From NCBI RefSeq assembly GCF_025558425.1, contig NZ_CP094718.1, positions 930,001 to 994,000 on the forward strand: 64,000 nt of DNA, read 5' to 3'. The notes beneath the pieces were generated by a model. That model saw only the letters and a program-made list of their open reading frames with translations. It did not search any database and was not told the DNA's origin. The translations under genes and the position numbers were made by a program. Source of the stretch: Staphylococcus sp. IVB6240 (lineage in GTDB: Bacteria; Bacillota; Bacilli; Staphylococcales; Staphylococcaceae). Below are positions 37,634 to 47,126 of this stretch, in pieces (position 1 is the stretch's first letter; each line of letters starts with the position of its first letter).

Positions 37634-37739
37634 ATAAATAAATCAACAAAAGCACATGGAATAAACGTTTAACAAATTATATAAGTGATAATTAGAATAG
37701 ATAGAACGAAACGATATTCGCTACTAGGAGGTACAATCA

Positions 37740-38789
37740 TTGGATAATGAACGTCAGAAAGCACTAGATACAGTAATCAAAAATATGGAAAAGTCATTCG
37801 GGAAAGGTGCGGTTATGAAGTTGGGTGACAACAAAGACCGTAACGTATCAACGATCTCAACAGGATCAGTAACCTTAGACCACGCACTAGGAGTAGGTGG
37901 CTACCCGAAAGGACGTATCATTGAAGTTTATGGACCAGAGAGTTCTGGTAAAACAACAGTTGCCTTACATGCCATAGCTGAAGTACAAAAAAATGGTGGG
38001 GTAGCAGCATTTATCGATGCCGAGCATGCATTAGACCCAGTTTATGCAGAGGCGTTAGGTGTTGATATTAATAACCTATATCTTTCACAACCCGATCACG
38101 GGGAACAAGGTTTAGAGATTGCAGAATCCTTTGTTCGTAGTGGTGCTGTCGATATTGTTGTTGTCGACTCAGTAGCAGCATTAACACCAAAAGCTGAAAT
38201 TGAAGGCGAAATGGGAGATACGCATGTTGGTTTACAAGCACGTTTAATGTCACAAGCATTGCGTAAACTATCAGCAGCAATCTCAAAATCTAAAACAACA
38301 GCTATCTTTATTAACCAAATTCGTGAAAAAGTAGGTGTTATGTTCGGTAATCCTGAAACAACACCAGGGGGACGTGCCTTAAAATTCTATAGCTCTGTTC
38401 GTTTAGAAGTAAGACGTGCCGAACAGTTGAAGCAAGGGCAAGATATAGTTGGTAACCGTACAAAAATTAAAGTTGTAAAAAATAAGGTAGCACCACCATT
38501 CAAAGTGGCTGAGGTAGATATTATGTACGGACAAGGTATCTCTCGCCAAGGTGAGTTAATCGACTTGGGTGTTGCGCATGATATTGTAGATAAATCTGGT
38601 GCATGGTATTCATATAATGGAGAACGTATGGGCCAAGGTAAAGAAAATGTAAAACTGTTCTTAAAAGAGAATCCAGCTTTAGAAGCGGAAATTGATCAAA
38701 AGCTACGTGAAAAATTAGGCATCGCTGGTGATTCAGAAGTTGAGGCTGAAGATCAAACAGAAGAAGCAGATACATTATTTGATGCATAA
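37740..38789 (+). CDS. recA: Recombinase RecA
   Basis: Strand-exchange protein and LexA co-protease. Walker A GPESSGKT is at residues 65-72, and [22 protein letters not shown] covers the L1/L2 DNA-binding region. The C-terminal acidic tail is typical. It has 349 residues. The start codon is TTG at 37740, placed eight bases after AGGAGG (37726-37731); the sequence [10 protein letters not shown] from this TTG matches RecA from related species. Confidence 0.97.
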   Translation: MDNERQKALDTVIKNMEKSFGKGAVMKLGDNKDRNVSTISTGSVTLDHALGVGGYPKGRIIEVYGPESSGKTTVALHAIAEVQKNGGVAAFIDAEHALDPVYAEALGVDINNLYLSQPDHGEQGLEIAESFVRSGAVDIVVVDSVAALTPKAEIEGEMGDTHVGLQARLMSQALRKLSAAISKSKTTAIFINQIREKVGVMFGNPETTPGGRALKFYSSVRLEVRRAEQLKQGQDIVGNRTKIKVVKNKVAPPFKVAEVDIMYGQGISRQGELIDLGVAHDIVDKSGAWYSYNGERMGQGKENVKLFLKENPALEAEIDQKLREKLGIAGDSEVEAEDQTEEADTLFDA

Positions 38790-39091
38790 TATAAAATAAA
38801 AAGACTCATTTAAGGTGGGATGGCTTGTTGCGACGGGCTGTTCCATCTTTTATTGATTAACTTAGATCAGCTACCAACTGTTTATTTAAAGATATGCACA
38901 GAACAAAAAGTAAAATAATAGGAAATTTTCACTTTCATAAGTTAAAGAATTGATGATGTTGTCATGACTCAAGTCTTGATTTTTCTGACTTCAAAACGTA
39001 CAATTATACATGTATGATTTTTAGTGATATTCATATAATCATATAGAATTGTTTATATACAGATCAAATCCTAGAAAAAGGAGGTGTTTGT
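38790..39091. other. Intergenic region between recA and rny
   Basis: 302 bases without a gene. A modest hairpin after recA (around 38815-38850, GGTGG-GATGGC against GCTGTTCCATC, followed by TTTTATT) may be its terminator. The rest is A+T-rich and must contain the rny promoter, but I cannot single out a convincing pair of boxes. The last 15 bases hold the rny ribosome binding site AAAGGAGGTG. Confidence 0.4.
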
Positions 39092-40651
39092 GTGAATTTA
39101 TTAACCCTCTTACTCATTTTGCTGGGTATTATTCTAGGAGTTGTTGCGGGGTATTTTATCGCCCAAAATTTAATACATCAACAGCAAGTACAAGCTAAAA
39201 ATACTGCTGATGATATTGTCCAACAGGGGAGAAAAGACGCCGAGAATCTAAAAAAAGAGAAATTGCTTGAAGCAAAAGAAGAAAACCAAAAGATTCGTGA
39301 GCAAGTTGAAAGCGAGCTGAGAGAACGTCGTAGCGAACTTCAACGACAAGAATCCCGACTTCTTCAAAAAGAGGAAAACTTGGAACGAAAATCTGATTTA
39401 CTTGATAAGAAGGATGAGATTTTAGACCAAAAAGAATCTAAACTTGAAGAAAGACAACAACAAGTAGATGCAAAAGAGAGTAGTGTTCAAACAATAATAA
39501 TGAAACACGAACAAGAATTAGAACGCATCTCCGGTCTCACACAAGAAGAAGCACGTGATGAACAATTACAACGTGTTGAAAATGAATTGTCACAAGATAT
39601 TGCAGTGCTTGTTAAGGAAAAAGAACGTGAAGCAAAAGAAAAAGTCAATCAAACGGCGAAAGAGTTGTTAGCAACGACAGTACAAAGATTCGCAGCTGAG
39701 CATACGTCAGAATCAACGGTATCTGTTGTTAACTTACCGAATGATGAAATGAAAGGTCGTATCATCGGACGTGAAGGCCGTAACATTCGCACGCTTGAGA
39801 CGTTAACAGGTATCGATTTAATCATTGATGATACACCAGAAGCAGTCATCTTATCAGGTTTTGACCCTATACGCCGCGAGATCGCTAAAACGGCCTTAAT
39901 TAATTTAGTATCTGATGGTCGTATCCATCCAGGACGAATTGAAGATATGGTCGACAAAGCGCGTCGTGAAGTAGATGAAATCATTCGCGAAGCTGGGGAA
40001 CAAGCGACATTTGAATTAAATGTTCACAATATGCATCCAGATCTTGTTAAAATACTTGGTCGTATGCATTACCGTACAAGTTATGGACAAAACGTCTTGA
40101 AACATTCAATTGAAGTAGCGCACTTATCTGGTATGTTAGCTGCAGAATTGAATGAAGATGTTACAATTGCGAAACGTGCTGGTTTACTACATGATATTGG
40201 TAAAGCCATTGACCACGAAGTTGAAGGTAGTCATGTGGAGATTGGTGTGGAGCTTGCAAAGAAATATGGTGAATCACCAACTGTAATTAATGCAATCCAT
40301 TCACATCATGGCGATGTAGAGCCAACATCAATTATTTCAATCCTCGTGGCAGCTGCAGATGCATTATCAGCAGCACGTCCAGGTGCACGTAAAGAAACGT
40401 TGGAAAATTATATCAAACGTTTAGAACGTCTTGAAGCCATTTCTGAAAATTATGATGGTGTTGAAAAGGCATTTGCGATTCAAGCGGGACGTGAAATTCG
40501 CGTGATTGTATCACCAGAAGAAATCGATGACTTACAATCTCATCGATTAGCGAGAGATATTAAAGACCAAATTGAAGGGGAACTTCAATATCCAGGTCAT
40601 ATTAAAGTGACAGTTGTCCGTGAGACGAGAGCGGTCGAATATGCAAAATAG
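39092..40651 (+). CDS. rny: Ribonuclease Y
   Basis: Membrane-anchored endoribonuclease that starts decay or processing of many mRNAs. One N-terminal membrane helix (about residues 3-25), a long charged coiled coil (about 30-200), a KH domain with [15 protein letters not shown] near 220-235, and the HD domain with the metal pair in [12 protein letters not shown] near 364-375. It has 519 residues, exactly the usual size. The start is GTG behind AAAGGAGGTG. It is monocistronic, with a terminator directly after the stop. Confidence 0.96.
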   Translation: MNLLTLLLILLGIILGVVAGYFIAQNLIHQQQVQAKNTADDIVQQGRKDAENLKKEKLLEAKEENQKIREQVESELRERRSELQRQESRLLQKEENLERKSDLLDKKDEILDQKESKLEERQQQVDAKESSVQTIIMKHEQELERISGLTQEEARDEQLQRVENELSQDIAVLVKEKEREAKEKVNQTAKELLATTVQRFAAEHTSESTVSVVNLPNDEMKGRIIGREGRNIRTLETLTGIDLIIDDTPEAVILSGFDPIRREIAKTALINLVSDGRIHPGRIEDMVDKARREVDEIIREAGEQATFELNVHNMHPDLVKILGRMHYRTSYGQNVLKHSIEVAHLSGMLAAELNEDVTIAKRAGLLHDIGKAIDHEVEGSHVEIGVELAKKYGESPTVINAIHSHHGDVEPTSIISILVAAADALSAARPGARKETLENYIKRLERLEAISENYDGVEKAFAIQAGREIRVIVSPEEIDDLQSHRLARDIKDQIEGELQYPGHIKVTVVRETRAVEYAK

Positions 40652-40656
40652 AGAAG

Positions 40657-40686
40657 CAACCTCACAATGTGTGGGGTTGTTTTTTT
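40657..40686 (+). terminator. Intrinsic terminator after rny
   Basis: Ten-base stem CAACCTCACA (40657-40666) / TGTGGGGTTG (40670-40679) with one G-U and loop ATG, followed by seven T. Confidence 0.85.
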
Positions 40687-40707
40687 ATGCCATTTTTAGA
40701 ATGGAAC

Positions 40708-40772
40708 ATTCAAGTGGATACTTGAATAAAAAGTAGGGATTCGTTATATTATATTCAAGTGAATACTTGAAT
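40708..40772 (+). promoter_or_regulatory. cad promoter with two palindromic operators
   Basis: Two 20-bp inverted repeats, ATTCAAGTGGATACTTGAAT (40708-40727) and ATTCAAGTGAATACTTGAAT (40753-40772), differ at one base and are 45 bp apart. The -35 TTGAAT (40722-40727) is the end of the first repeat; the -10 TATATT (40745-40750), 17 bases on, touches the second. ArsR/SmtB repressors such as CadC bind repeats of exactly this kind (TCAAatan...TTTGA) at the cad promoter. Confidence 0.8.
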
Positions 40773-40788
40773 GAGGATGTGAGATACA

Positions 40789-41166
40789 ATGGCTAAAAAT
40801 GAAATGGGTTGTGATGCATTTATAATTGATGAGGCACATGTTCAAGAGGCAAAAGAAACATTGGCTCAAACTAATATTGAGAGTGTCAGTCTGATGTTTA
40901 AAAGTATTGCAGATATTAATCGTGCTAAGATTACTTATTTATTATGTGTGCACGATGAACTCTGTGTCTGTGATTTAGCTGAAGTATTAAATTTAACAGT
41001 TGCAAATACGTCTCATCATTTGCGTTTACTGTATAAAAATGGTGTGGTGACTTATCGAAAAGAAGGGAAGCGTGCTTTTTATCGCATATATGACGCACAC
41101 ATTCGCCAAATTATGATGATTTCGATTGCGCATAAGGAAGAAGTGATGACGTATGACAACAAATAA
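40789..41166 (+). CDS. cadC: ArsR/SmtB-family metal-sensing repressor (CadC-like)
   Basis: 125-residue winged-helix repressor whose DNA binding is released by Cd, Pb or Zn. ELCVCDL (Cys59, Cys61) is the alpha-3 metal site, and NTSHHLRLLYKNGVV is the recognition helix region. The N-terminal Cys8 matches CadC Cys7, but the position of Cys11 is Ile12, so one of the four thiolates of plasmid CadC is absent; published mutants suggest that Cys11 is the dispensable one. Its 3' end overlaps cadA by 14 bases. It is preceded by two palindromic operators. Confidence 0.88.
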   Translation: MAKNEMGCDAFIIDEAHVQEAKETLAQTNIESVSLMFKSIADINRAKITYLLCVHDELCVCDLAEVLNLTVANTSHHLRLLYKNGVVTYRKEGKRAFYRIYDAHIRQIMMISIAHKEEVMTYDNK

Positions 41167-43303
41167 GAAAACATATCGTGTAGAAGGGATGACGTGTGCC
41201 AATTGTGCTGCGAAGTTTGAACGTAATGTCGAGGCATTGCCATCCGTGTCATCTGCTACAGTGAACTTTGGCGCTTCAAAAATTTATGTACAAGGTTCAC
41301 CAACGATAGAAGAGATAGAGGCAGCAGGTGCTTTTGAGAATATTGAAGTTTTTGATGATGAAGTAGCAAAGACTGAACAATTGATAGAAAAAGCACCACA
41401 ATCATTAATTGAAAAAATACAGCAATTTTTTATGAATCACCAAACTTTATGGTTTTCAACATTGCTTATTGTATTTGGTTATTTGTCACAATGGTTATAT
41501 GATACTGAAACGATACTCACACCATTATTATTCGTGTCGGCAGTCATGATAAGCGGCTTATCACTATTAAAAGAGGGATTGCGTAATCTTATCCATTTAG
41601 AGTTTGATATGCGTATGCTTATGACCATTGCAGTGATTGGCGGTATACTTATCGGCGAATGGGGAGAAGTCGCTGTTGTTGTGATTTTATTTGCATTAAG
41701 TGAAGCACTAGAACGTTTTTCAATGGATAAAGCGAGAGAATCCATGGCTTCACTGATGACCATTGCCCCAGATACGGCCATCATTTTAAGAAATGGCAAT
41801 CAGATTGAGGTACCTGTTGAAGAAGTGGCAGTTGGAGAAAGGTTATATGTAAAGGCCGGCCAAAAGATAGCGTTAGATGGTATTGTTCGATCAGGTCATG
41901 CTACGGTCAATCAAGCAGCAATCACTGGTGAGTCGATTCCGGTTGAAAAAGGTATTGAAGATGAGGTCTATGCAGGAACATTAAACCAAGATGGTATTTT
42001 GGAAATTGAAGTAACAAAAGCTTCAGATGAAACAACGATTGCTAAAGTGATTGCAATGGTTGAAGAAGCACAAGTCAATAAAGCACCGGCACAAGCTTTT
42101 ATAGAACGATTTGCACGGTATTACACGCCGCTTATTATGATCATCGCTCTAGGTGTTGCGGTGATACCACCTATCGTCACAGGTGCAAACTGGTATGATT
42201 GGATTTATCAAGGGTTATCAGTACTTGTTGTGGGGTGTCCTTGTGCATTAATTATTTCTACGCCCGTTTCAATTGTTTCGGGTATTAGTACAGCAGCTAA
42301 AAACGGTGTACTTATTAAAGGTGGTATTCATTTAGAACAGTTGAGTAAAGTGAAAACAATGGCGTTTGATAAAACAGGAACATTAACCCAAGGCGCGCCT
42401 CATGTTGTGGATGTCATTCAATTATCAGAAACATCAACTGATCAAGACATGTTATATCGTGTGGTCGCTTTAGAGCAAACAACACAACATCCACTTGCGC
42501 GAGCGATTGTTTACTATTTTGAAGATAAAATAGATCATGCACAAGATCAGACGATGGATCATGTGCAAACATTAACTGGACAAGGCATTCAAGGAACATT
42601 TGGTCCACACACAATGATTATAGGACAACCTAAGTTATTTGAAGATGAATTAACACCTGAGATTGATGAACAGATTGAAAAACAACAACAGCAAGGTCGA
42701 ACAGTTGTAATCGTAAAACAAGACGATGCGTTACATTTATTAATTGCGTTACAAGATCAAGTACGACCACAATCTCAAAAAGTCATTGCACAATTGGCAA
42801 AACTTGGTATTACACAGCGTGTGATGTTGACGGGGGATCACGCTTATACTGCGAAAACAATTGGTGATGAAGTTGGCATTACAGATGTATATGCAAACTT
42901 AATGCCAGAAGATAAGTTGAACTATATTGAAGAGTTAGGTGACAAGCAACCAGTTGCAATGATCGGCGACGGTATCAATGATGCACCGGCATTAGCACGT
43001 GCAAATGTCGGTATTGCAATGGGTGGTGCAAGTACGGATACAGCACTAGAAACGGCAGATATTGCATTATTAAGTAATGATATGTCGAAACTACCATATG
43101 CTGTTCGCTTGAGTCGCTTAACAATGCGTACGATAAAGTGGAATGTAGGCATTGCGCTTGGCTTAAAAATTTTAGCCTTGTTACTCGTCATTCCAGGCTG
43201 GCTGACTTTATGGATTGCGATTATGTCTGATATGGGTGCCACACTGCTTGTCACATTAAATGCCCTTCGACTTTTATATGTGAAAGATATAACGGAGCAT
43301 TGA
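41153..43303 (+). CDS. cadA: Cadmium/zinc/lead-translocating P-type ATPase
   Basis: P1B-2 ATPase that exports divalent soft metals across the membrane. One N-terminal HMA domain with GMTCANC (about residues 9-15). The membrane CPC motif in VGCPCALIISTP (near 361-363), the phosphorylation site DKTGTLT (Asp near 405) and GDGINDAPALA complete the pump. SDMGATLLVTLNALRLL in the last helix fits the DxG signature of the Zn/Cd/Pb subgroup. It has 716 residues. It forms an operon with cadC, inserted between rny and ymdB; with its own promoter and no other mobile genes nearby it looks like a settled resistance islet. Confidence 0.92.
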   Translation: MTTNKKTYRVEGMTCANCAAKFERNVEALPSVSSATVNFGASKIYVQGSPTIEEIEAAGAFENIEVFDDEVAKTEQLIEKAPQSLIEKIQQFFMNHQTLWFSTLLIVFGYLSQWLYDTETILTPLLFVSAVMISGLSLLKEGLRNLIHLEFDMRMLMTIAVIGGILIGEWGEVAVVVILFALSEALERFSMDKARESMASLMTIAPDTAIILRNGNQIEVPVEEVAVGERLYVKAGQKIALDGIVRSGHATVNQAAITGESIPVEKGIEDEVYAGTLNQDGILEIEVTKASDETTIAKVIAMVEEAQVNKAPAQAFIERFARYYTPLIMIIALGVAVIPPIVTGANWYDWIYQGLSVLVVGCPCALIISTPVSIVSGISTAAKNGVLIKGGIHLEQLSKVKTMAFDKTGTLTQGAPHVVDVIQLSETSTDQDMLYRVVALEQTTQHPLARAIVYYFEDKIDHAQDQTMDHVQTLTGQGIQGTFGPHTMIIGQPKLFEDELTPEIDEQIEKQQQQGRTVVIVKQDDALHLLIALQDQVRPQSQKVIAQLAKLGITQRVMLTGDHAYTAKTIGDEVGITDVYANLMPEDKLNYIEELGDKQPVAMIGDGINDAPALARANVGIAMGGASTDTALETADIALLSNDMSKLPYAVRLSRLTMRTIKWNVGIALGLKILALLLVIPGWLTLWIAIMSDMGATLLVTLNALRLLYVKDITEH

Positions 43304-43353
43304 CATCGAAAAGTCGCACGTTAAAATAGATAAGTGAGTATTTTTATACAAGT

Positions 43354-43407
43354 GGTTGGGACACTGCTCATCGATTTGCTATCATACGGATGTCATCTGT
43401 CTCAACC
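43354..43407. repeat. Palindromic intergenic element before ymdB
   Basis: GGTTGGGACA (43354-43363) and TGTCTCAACC (43398-43407) are complementary with one G-U and enclose 34 bases. The TTGGGACA...TGTCTCAA form recalls the short palindromic repeats scattered in staphylococcal intergenic regions. The trailing CCC does not provide a U tract, so it is not a typical terminator. Confidence 0.5.
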
Positions 43408-43437
43408 CCCTGTGTCAATGAAGAGAGGACGTATTAA

Positions 43438-44232
43438 ATGAGAATTTTATTTATTGGAGATATCGTCGGTAAGGTAGGACGACAAGCTATCAGCGAGCAA
43501 TTATCACAATTGAAGCAACATTATCGTCCATCAGTGACTATTGTGAATGCAGAAAATGCTGCACATGGAAAAGGGATTACTGAAAAAATTTATAAAGAGT
43601 TACTGCGTGATGGTGTGGACTTTATGACGATGGGGAATCATACATACGGTCAACGTCAAATATATGAATTTATTGAAGATGCGACACGTATGGTTCGACC
43701 AGCAAACTTTCCTGAAGAAGCACCAGGTATTGGTATGCGTACAATTAAATTAAATGATAAGAAACTGGCTATTATCAATTTGCAAGGTCGTGCCTTTATG
43801 CAAGATATTGACGATCCATTTAAAAAAGCAGATCAATTGATTGCAGAAGCGAAAAAAGAAACAGATTATATATTTGTGGATTTTCATGCGGAAACAACTT
43901 CTGAAAAGAATGCGATGGGCTGGTATTTAGATGGTAGAGTGGGTGCTGTTGTTGGTACACACACGCATATTCAAACGTCAGATGAACGTATTTTGCCACA
44001 AGGGACAGCATACATCACAGATGTTGGCATGACAGGTTATTACGATGGTATTTTAGGAATTAATCGCGATGAAGTGATCGAACGTTTTATTACGAGTTTG
44101 CCACAACGACATGTTGTACCTGATGAAGGGCGTAGTGTGTTATCCGGTGTCTTTATTGAACTTAACTCAGATGGGTCAGCGAAACATATTGAACGTGTAC
44201 TTATCAATGAAGATCACCCAATGAAGTATTAA
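43438..44232 (+). CDS. ymdB: YmdB-family metallophosphoesterase
   Basis: 264-residue dinuclear-metal phosphodiesterase. The metal motifs are seen in order: GDIVGK with Asp8, NAENAAHGKG, GNHTYGQ with Asn and His, then DFHAETTSEK and THTHIQTSDE. The Bacillus homologue hydrolyses cyclic nucleotides and affects biofilm versus motility decisions and mRNA levels. AGAGAGGA lies 8 bases before ATG. It normally sits next to rny; here the cad islet has come between them. A terminator follows. Confidence 0.9.
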   Translation: MRILFIGDIVGKVGRQAISEQLSQLKQHYRPSVTIVNAENAAHGKGITEKIYKELLRDGVDFMTMGNHTYGQRQIYEFIEDATRMVRPANFPEEAPGIGMRTIKLNDKKLAIINLQGRAFMQDIDDPFKKADQLIAEAKKETDYIFVDFHAETTSEKNAMGWYLDGRVGAVVGTHTHIQTSDERILPQGTAYITDVGMTGYYDGILGINRDEVIERFITSLPQRHVVPDEGRSVLSGVFIELNSDGSAKHIERVLINEDHPMKY

Positions 44233-44271
44233 TGAAAAAAACGTATCGTCCATTAGTATGATTTTTAATAA

Positions 44272-44308
44272 AACCCACTATTTTATTGCACATATAGTGG
44301 GTTCTTTT
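44272..44308 (+). terminator. Intrinsic terminator after ymdB
   Basis: Perfect 10-bp stem AACCCACTAT (44272-44281) / ATAGTGGGTT (44294-44303), then CTTTT. Confidence 0.8.
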
Positions 44309-44351
44309 GATATGATAAACAAAGAAGATAAACGTCTAGGAGGCTAAATGA

Positions 44352-46112
44352 ATGAAATCTCAAGTATCGTGGAAAGTCGGAGGTCAGCAAGGTGAAGGGA
44401 TTGAATCTACGGGTGAAATCTTTGCGACTGCGATGAACCGCAAAGGATATTATTTATACGGATATCGTCACTTTTCTAGCCGCATTAAGGGCGGACATAC
44501 GAATAATAAAATCCGTGTGTCAACAACACCTGTACATGCGATTAGTGACGATTTAGATATATTAATTGCGTTCGATCAAGAAACGATTGAACTGAATCAT
44601 CATGAAATGCGTGAAGATAGTGTGATTTTAGCGGATGCGAAAGCGAAGCCAGAAAAACCTGAAGATTGTAAAGCGCAACTACTTGTGATGCCTTTTACAG
44701 AAACAGCAAAAGAATTGGGTACGACTTTAATGAAAAACATGGTAGCAATCGGTGCAACCGCTGCGTTAATGTCATTAGATATTAAACCATTTGAAGCGCT
44801 TATTACCGGTATGTTCGAGAAAAAAGGTGAAAAAGTCGTTGACCTCAATATTCAGGCATTACACGAAGGTCATCGCTTAATGAATGAAGAACTAGGCAAT
44901 ATCAAAGGCGACTTTGATTTAGCTGAAAGTGAAAATGTACCTCATTTATATATGATTGGAAACGAAGCGATTGGTTTAGGTGCAATTGCAGGCGGTTCAC
45001 GCTTTATGGCAGCTTATCCAATTACGCCAGCATCTGAAATTATGGAGTACATGATTGATCATTTACCAGAAGTAGGCGGTACAGTCATTCAAACAGAAGA
45101 TGAGATTGCGGCCGCAACAATGGCGATAGGTGCAAACTATGGTGGTGTCAGAGCGTTTACAGCTTCAGCAGGTCCTGGTCTTTCATTGATGATGGAAGCG
45201 ATTGGTTTATCTGGTATGACAGAAACACCACTTGTCATCATGAATACACAACGTGGAGGTCCATCAACGGGTCTTCCAACAAAACAGGAACAGTCAGACT
45301 TAATGCAAATGATTTACGGAACACATGGTGATATTCCGAAAATTGTTTTAGCGCCAACTGATGCAGAAGATGCATTTTACTTAACAGTTGAGGCATTTAA
45401 CTTAGCTGAAATGTATCAATGTCCAGTTATTTTATTGAGTGACTTACAATTATCACTTGGTAAGCAAACGGTTAAAAATTTAGACTTCAATAAAGTTCAA
45501 ATCAACCGTGGTGCAACAATTACAGAAGATATCGAACGTGATCCTGAAGATAAAGATTACTACAAACGCTATGCAGTGACAGAATCAGGTGTATCTTCAA
45601 GACCGATTCCTGGTGTCAAAGGTGGTATTCACCATGTCACAGGTGTTGAACATAATGAACAAGGTAAGCCGAGTGAAGCGGCACAAAACCGTCAAGACCA
45701 AATGGATAAACGTATGCGTAAAACAGCAAACTTACGTATTGAAAAACCAGTTGAAGGTTCTTTAAAATATGAAGAATCAGATTTACTTTATCTTGGTTTT
45801 ATCTCAACAAAAGGTGCCATTCAAGAAGGTACAGAACGTTTAGAAGCTGCCGGACACAAAGTGGAACATTTACAAATTCGTCAGTTACACCCGTTCCCAA
45901 CAGATATCATTCAAGAAGCAGTTGATCGTGCGAAAAAAGTAGTCGTGGTAGAACACAACTATCAAGGACAACTTGCAAACATCATCAAAATGAATGTGAA
46001 TTTAGGTGACAAATTAGTAAACCAAACGAAATATGACGGCACACCATTCTTACCGCATGAAATCGAAACGAAAGGCTTATCACTTTTAAATTCACAAAAG
46101 GAGAGAATCTAA
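44352..46112 (+). CDS. korA: 2-oxoacid:ferredoxin oxidoreductase, alpha (gamma-alpha fused) subunit
   Basis: Subunit of an oxygen-sensitive enzyme that decarboxylates a 2-oxoacid (probably 2-oxoglutarate) to the acyl-CoA with ferredoxin as acceptor. The N-terminal gamma domain starts GGQQGEGIESTGEIF (about 11-25). The alpha pyrimidine-binding domain begins near AYPITPASEIMEY (about 219-231). A transketolase C-terminal-like part ends the 586 residues. ATG at 44352 is preceded by AGGAGG; another ATG four bases earlier is in the wrong frame. korB starts directly at the stop codon. Confidence 0.88.
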   Translation: MKSQVSWKVGGQQGEGIESTGEIFATAMNRKGYYLYGYRHFSSRIKGGHTNNKIRVSTTPVHAISDDLDILIAFDQETIELNHHEMREDSVILADAKAKPEKPEDCKAQLLVMPFTETAKELGTTLMKNMVAIGATAALMSLDIKPFEALITGMFEKKGEKVVDLNIQALHEGHRLMNEELGNIKGDFDLAESENVPHLYMIGNEAIGLGAIAGGSRFMAAYPITPASEIMEYMIDHLPEVGGTVIQTEDEIAAATMAIGANYGGVRAFTASAGPGLSLMMEAIGLSGMTETPLVIMNTQRGGPSTGLPTKQEQSDLMQMIYGTHGDIPKIVLAPTDAEDAFYLTVEAFNLAEMYQCPVILLSDLQLSLGKQTVKNLDFNKVQINRGATITEDIERDPEDKDYYKRYAVTESGVSSRPIPGVKGGIHHVTGVEHNEQGKPSEAAQNRQDQMDKRMRKTANLRIEKPVEGSLKYEESDLLYLGFISTKGAIQEGTERLEAAGHKVEHLQIRQLHPFPTDIIQEAVDRAKKVVVVEHNYQGQLANIIKMNVNLGDKLVNQTKYDGTPFLPHEIETKGLSLLNSQKERI

Positions 46113-46979
46113 TTGGCTACATTCAAAGATTTTAGAAATAACGTCAAACCGAACTGGTGCCCAGGATGTGGTGACTTCTCAGTACAAGCTGCCATTCAAA
46201 AAGCGGCTGCAAATGTTGGCTTAGAACCAGATGAAGTGGCATTAATTACAGGGATTGGTTGTTCTGGACGACTATCAGGTTATGTCAATTCTTATGGTGT
46301 TCACTCAATTCATGGACGTGCATTACCACTTGCACAAGGGGTAAAAATGGCAAACCGTGATTTAACTGTTATTGCTTCAGGTGGTGACGGAGATGGTTAT
46401 GCGATTGGTATGGGACATACAATCCATGCTTTACGTCGTAACATGAATATCACATATATCGTTATGGATAACCAAATTTATGGGTTAACAAAAGGTCAAA
46501 CATCACCATCATCAGCACCAGGTTTTGTTACAAAAACAACGCCAAAAGGGAACATTGAACAAAATGTTGCGCCACTTGAATTAGCATTATCATCAGGTGC
46601 TACATTTGTGGCACAAGGATTCTCAAGTGATATTAAAGCATTAACAAAAATGATTGAAGATGCGATTAATCACGATGGATTCTCATTTGTAAATGTGTTC
46701 TCACCATGCGTAACTTACAATAAAATCAATACGTACGATTGGTTCAAGGAACATTTAACGGATTTAAATGATATTGAAGGTTATGATACGTCAGATAAAC
46801 AACGTGCGATTCAAACAGTTGTTGAACATGACTCACTTGTAAAAGGGATTGTATATCAAGATACAGAAACACCATCTTATGAATCACAAATTGAATCACT
46901 AGGTGAAACGCCTTTAGCACATCAAGATATTCAATTAACAGAAACACAATTTGAATCATTAACAAAACAATTTGTATAG
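46113..46979 (+). CDS. korB: 2-oxoacid:ferredoxin oxidoreductase, beta subunit
   Basis: Thiamine-diphosphate-binding subunit. The N-terminal NWCPGCGDF (about residues 11-19) is the conserved cysteine motif, and GGDGDGYAIGMGH followed by VMDNQIYGLTKGQ forms the ThDP/Mg site. It has 288 residues. The start is TTG at 46113, immediately after the korA stop, with AAAGGAG 10 bases upstream. It pairs with KorA, forming an alpha2-beta2-type enzyme. Confidence 0.9.
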   Translation: MATFKDFRNNVKPNWCPGCGDFSVQAAIQKAAANVGLEPDEVALITGIGCSGRLSGYVNSYGVHSIHGRALPLAQGVKMANRDLTVIASGGDGDGYAIGMGHTIHALRRNMNITYIVMDNQIYGLTKGQTSPSSAPGFVTKTTPKGNIEQNVAPLELALSSGATFVAQGFSSDIKALTKMIEDAINHDGFSFVNVFSPCVTYNKINTYDWFKEHLTDLNDIEGYDTSDKQRAIQTVVEHDSLVKGIVYQDTETPSYESQIESLGETPLAHQDIQLTETQFESLTKQFV

Positions 46980-46994
46980 ATTTTTAAAGTGAAC

Positions 46995-47030
46995 AGCTGA
47001 AGTCCTATAATAGGAACTTCAGCTTTCTCT
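46995..47030 (+). terminator. Intrinsic terminator after korB
   Basis: AGCTGAAGT (46995-47003) pairs with ACTTCAGCT (47016-47024), with an inner CCTAT/ATAGG. It is followed by TTCTCTATTT, a weak U tract. Confidence 0.65.
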
Positions 47031-47062
47031 ATTTATGGGATCATATTGTGGACGATGAGAAA

Positions 47063-47091
47063 TTGCACTTTATACTAATTTTTAATATAAT
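47063..47091 (+). promoter_or_regulatory. Promoter of miaB-ricA
   Basis: TTGCAC (47063-47068) and TATAAT (47086-47091) with a 17-base spacer, 36 bases before the miaB start codon. Confidence 0.75.
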
Positions 47092-47126
47092 TGAGAGATG
47101 ATATAAGGGCAGAAAGGGTTTTGCAT

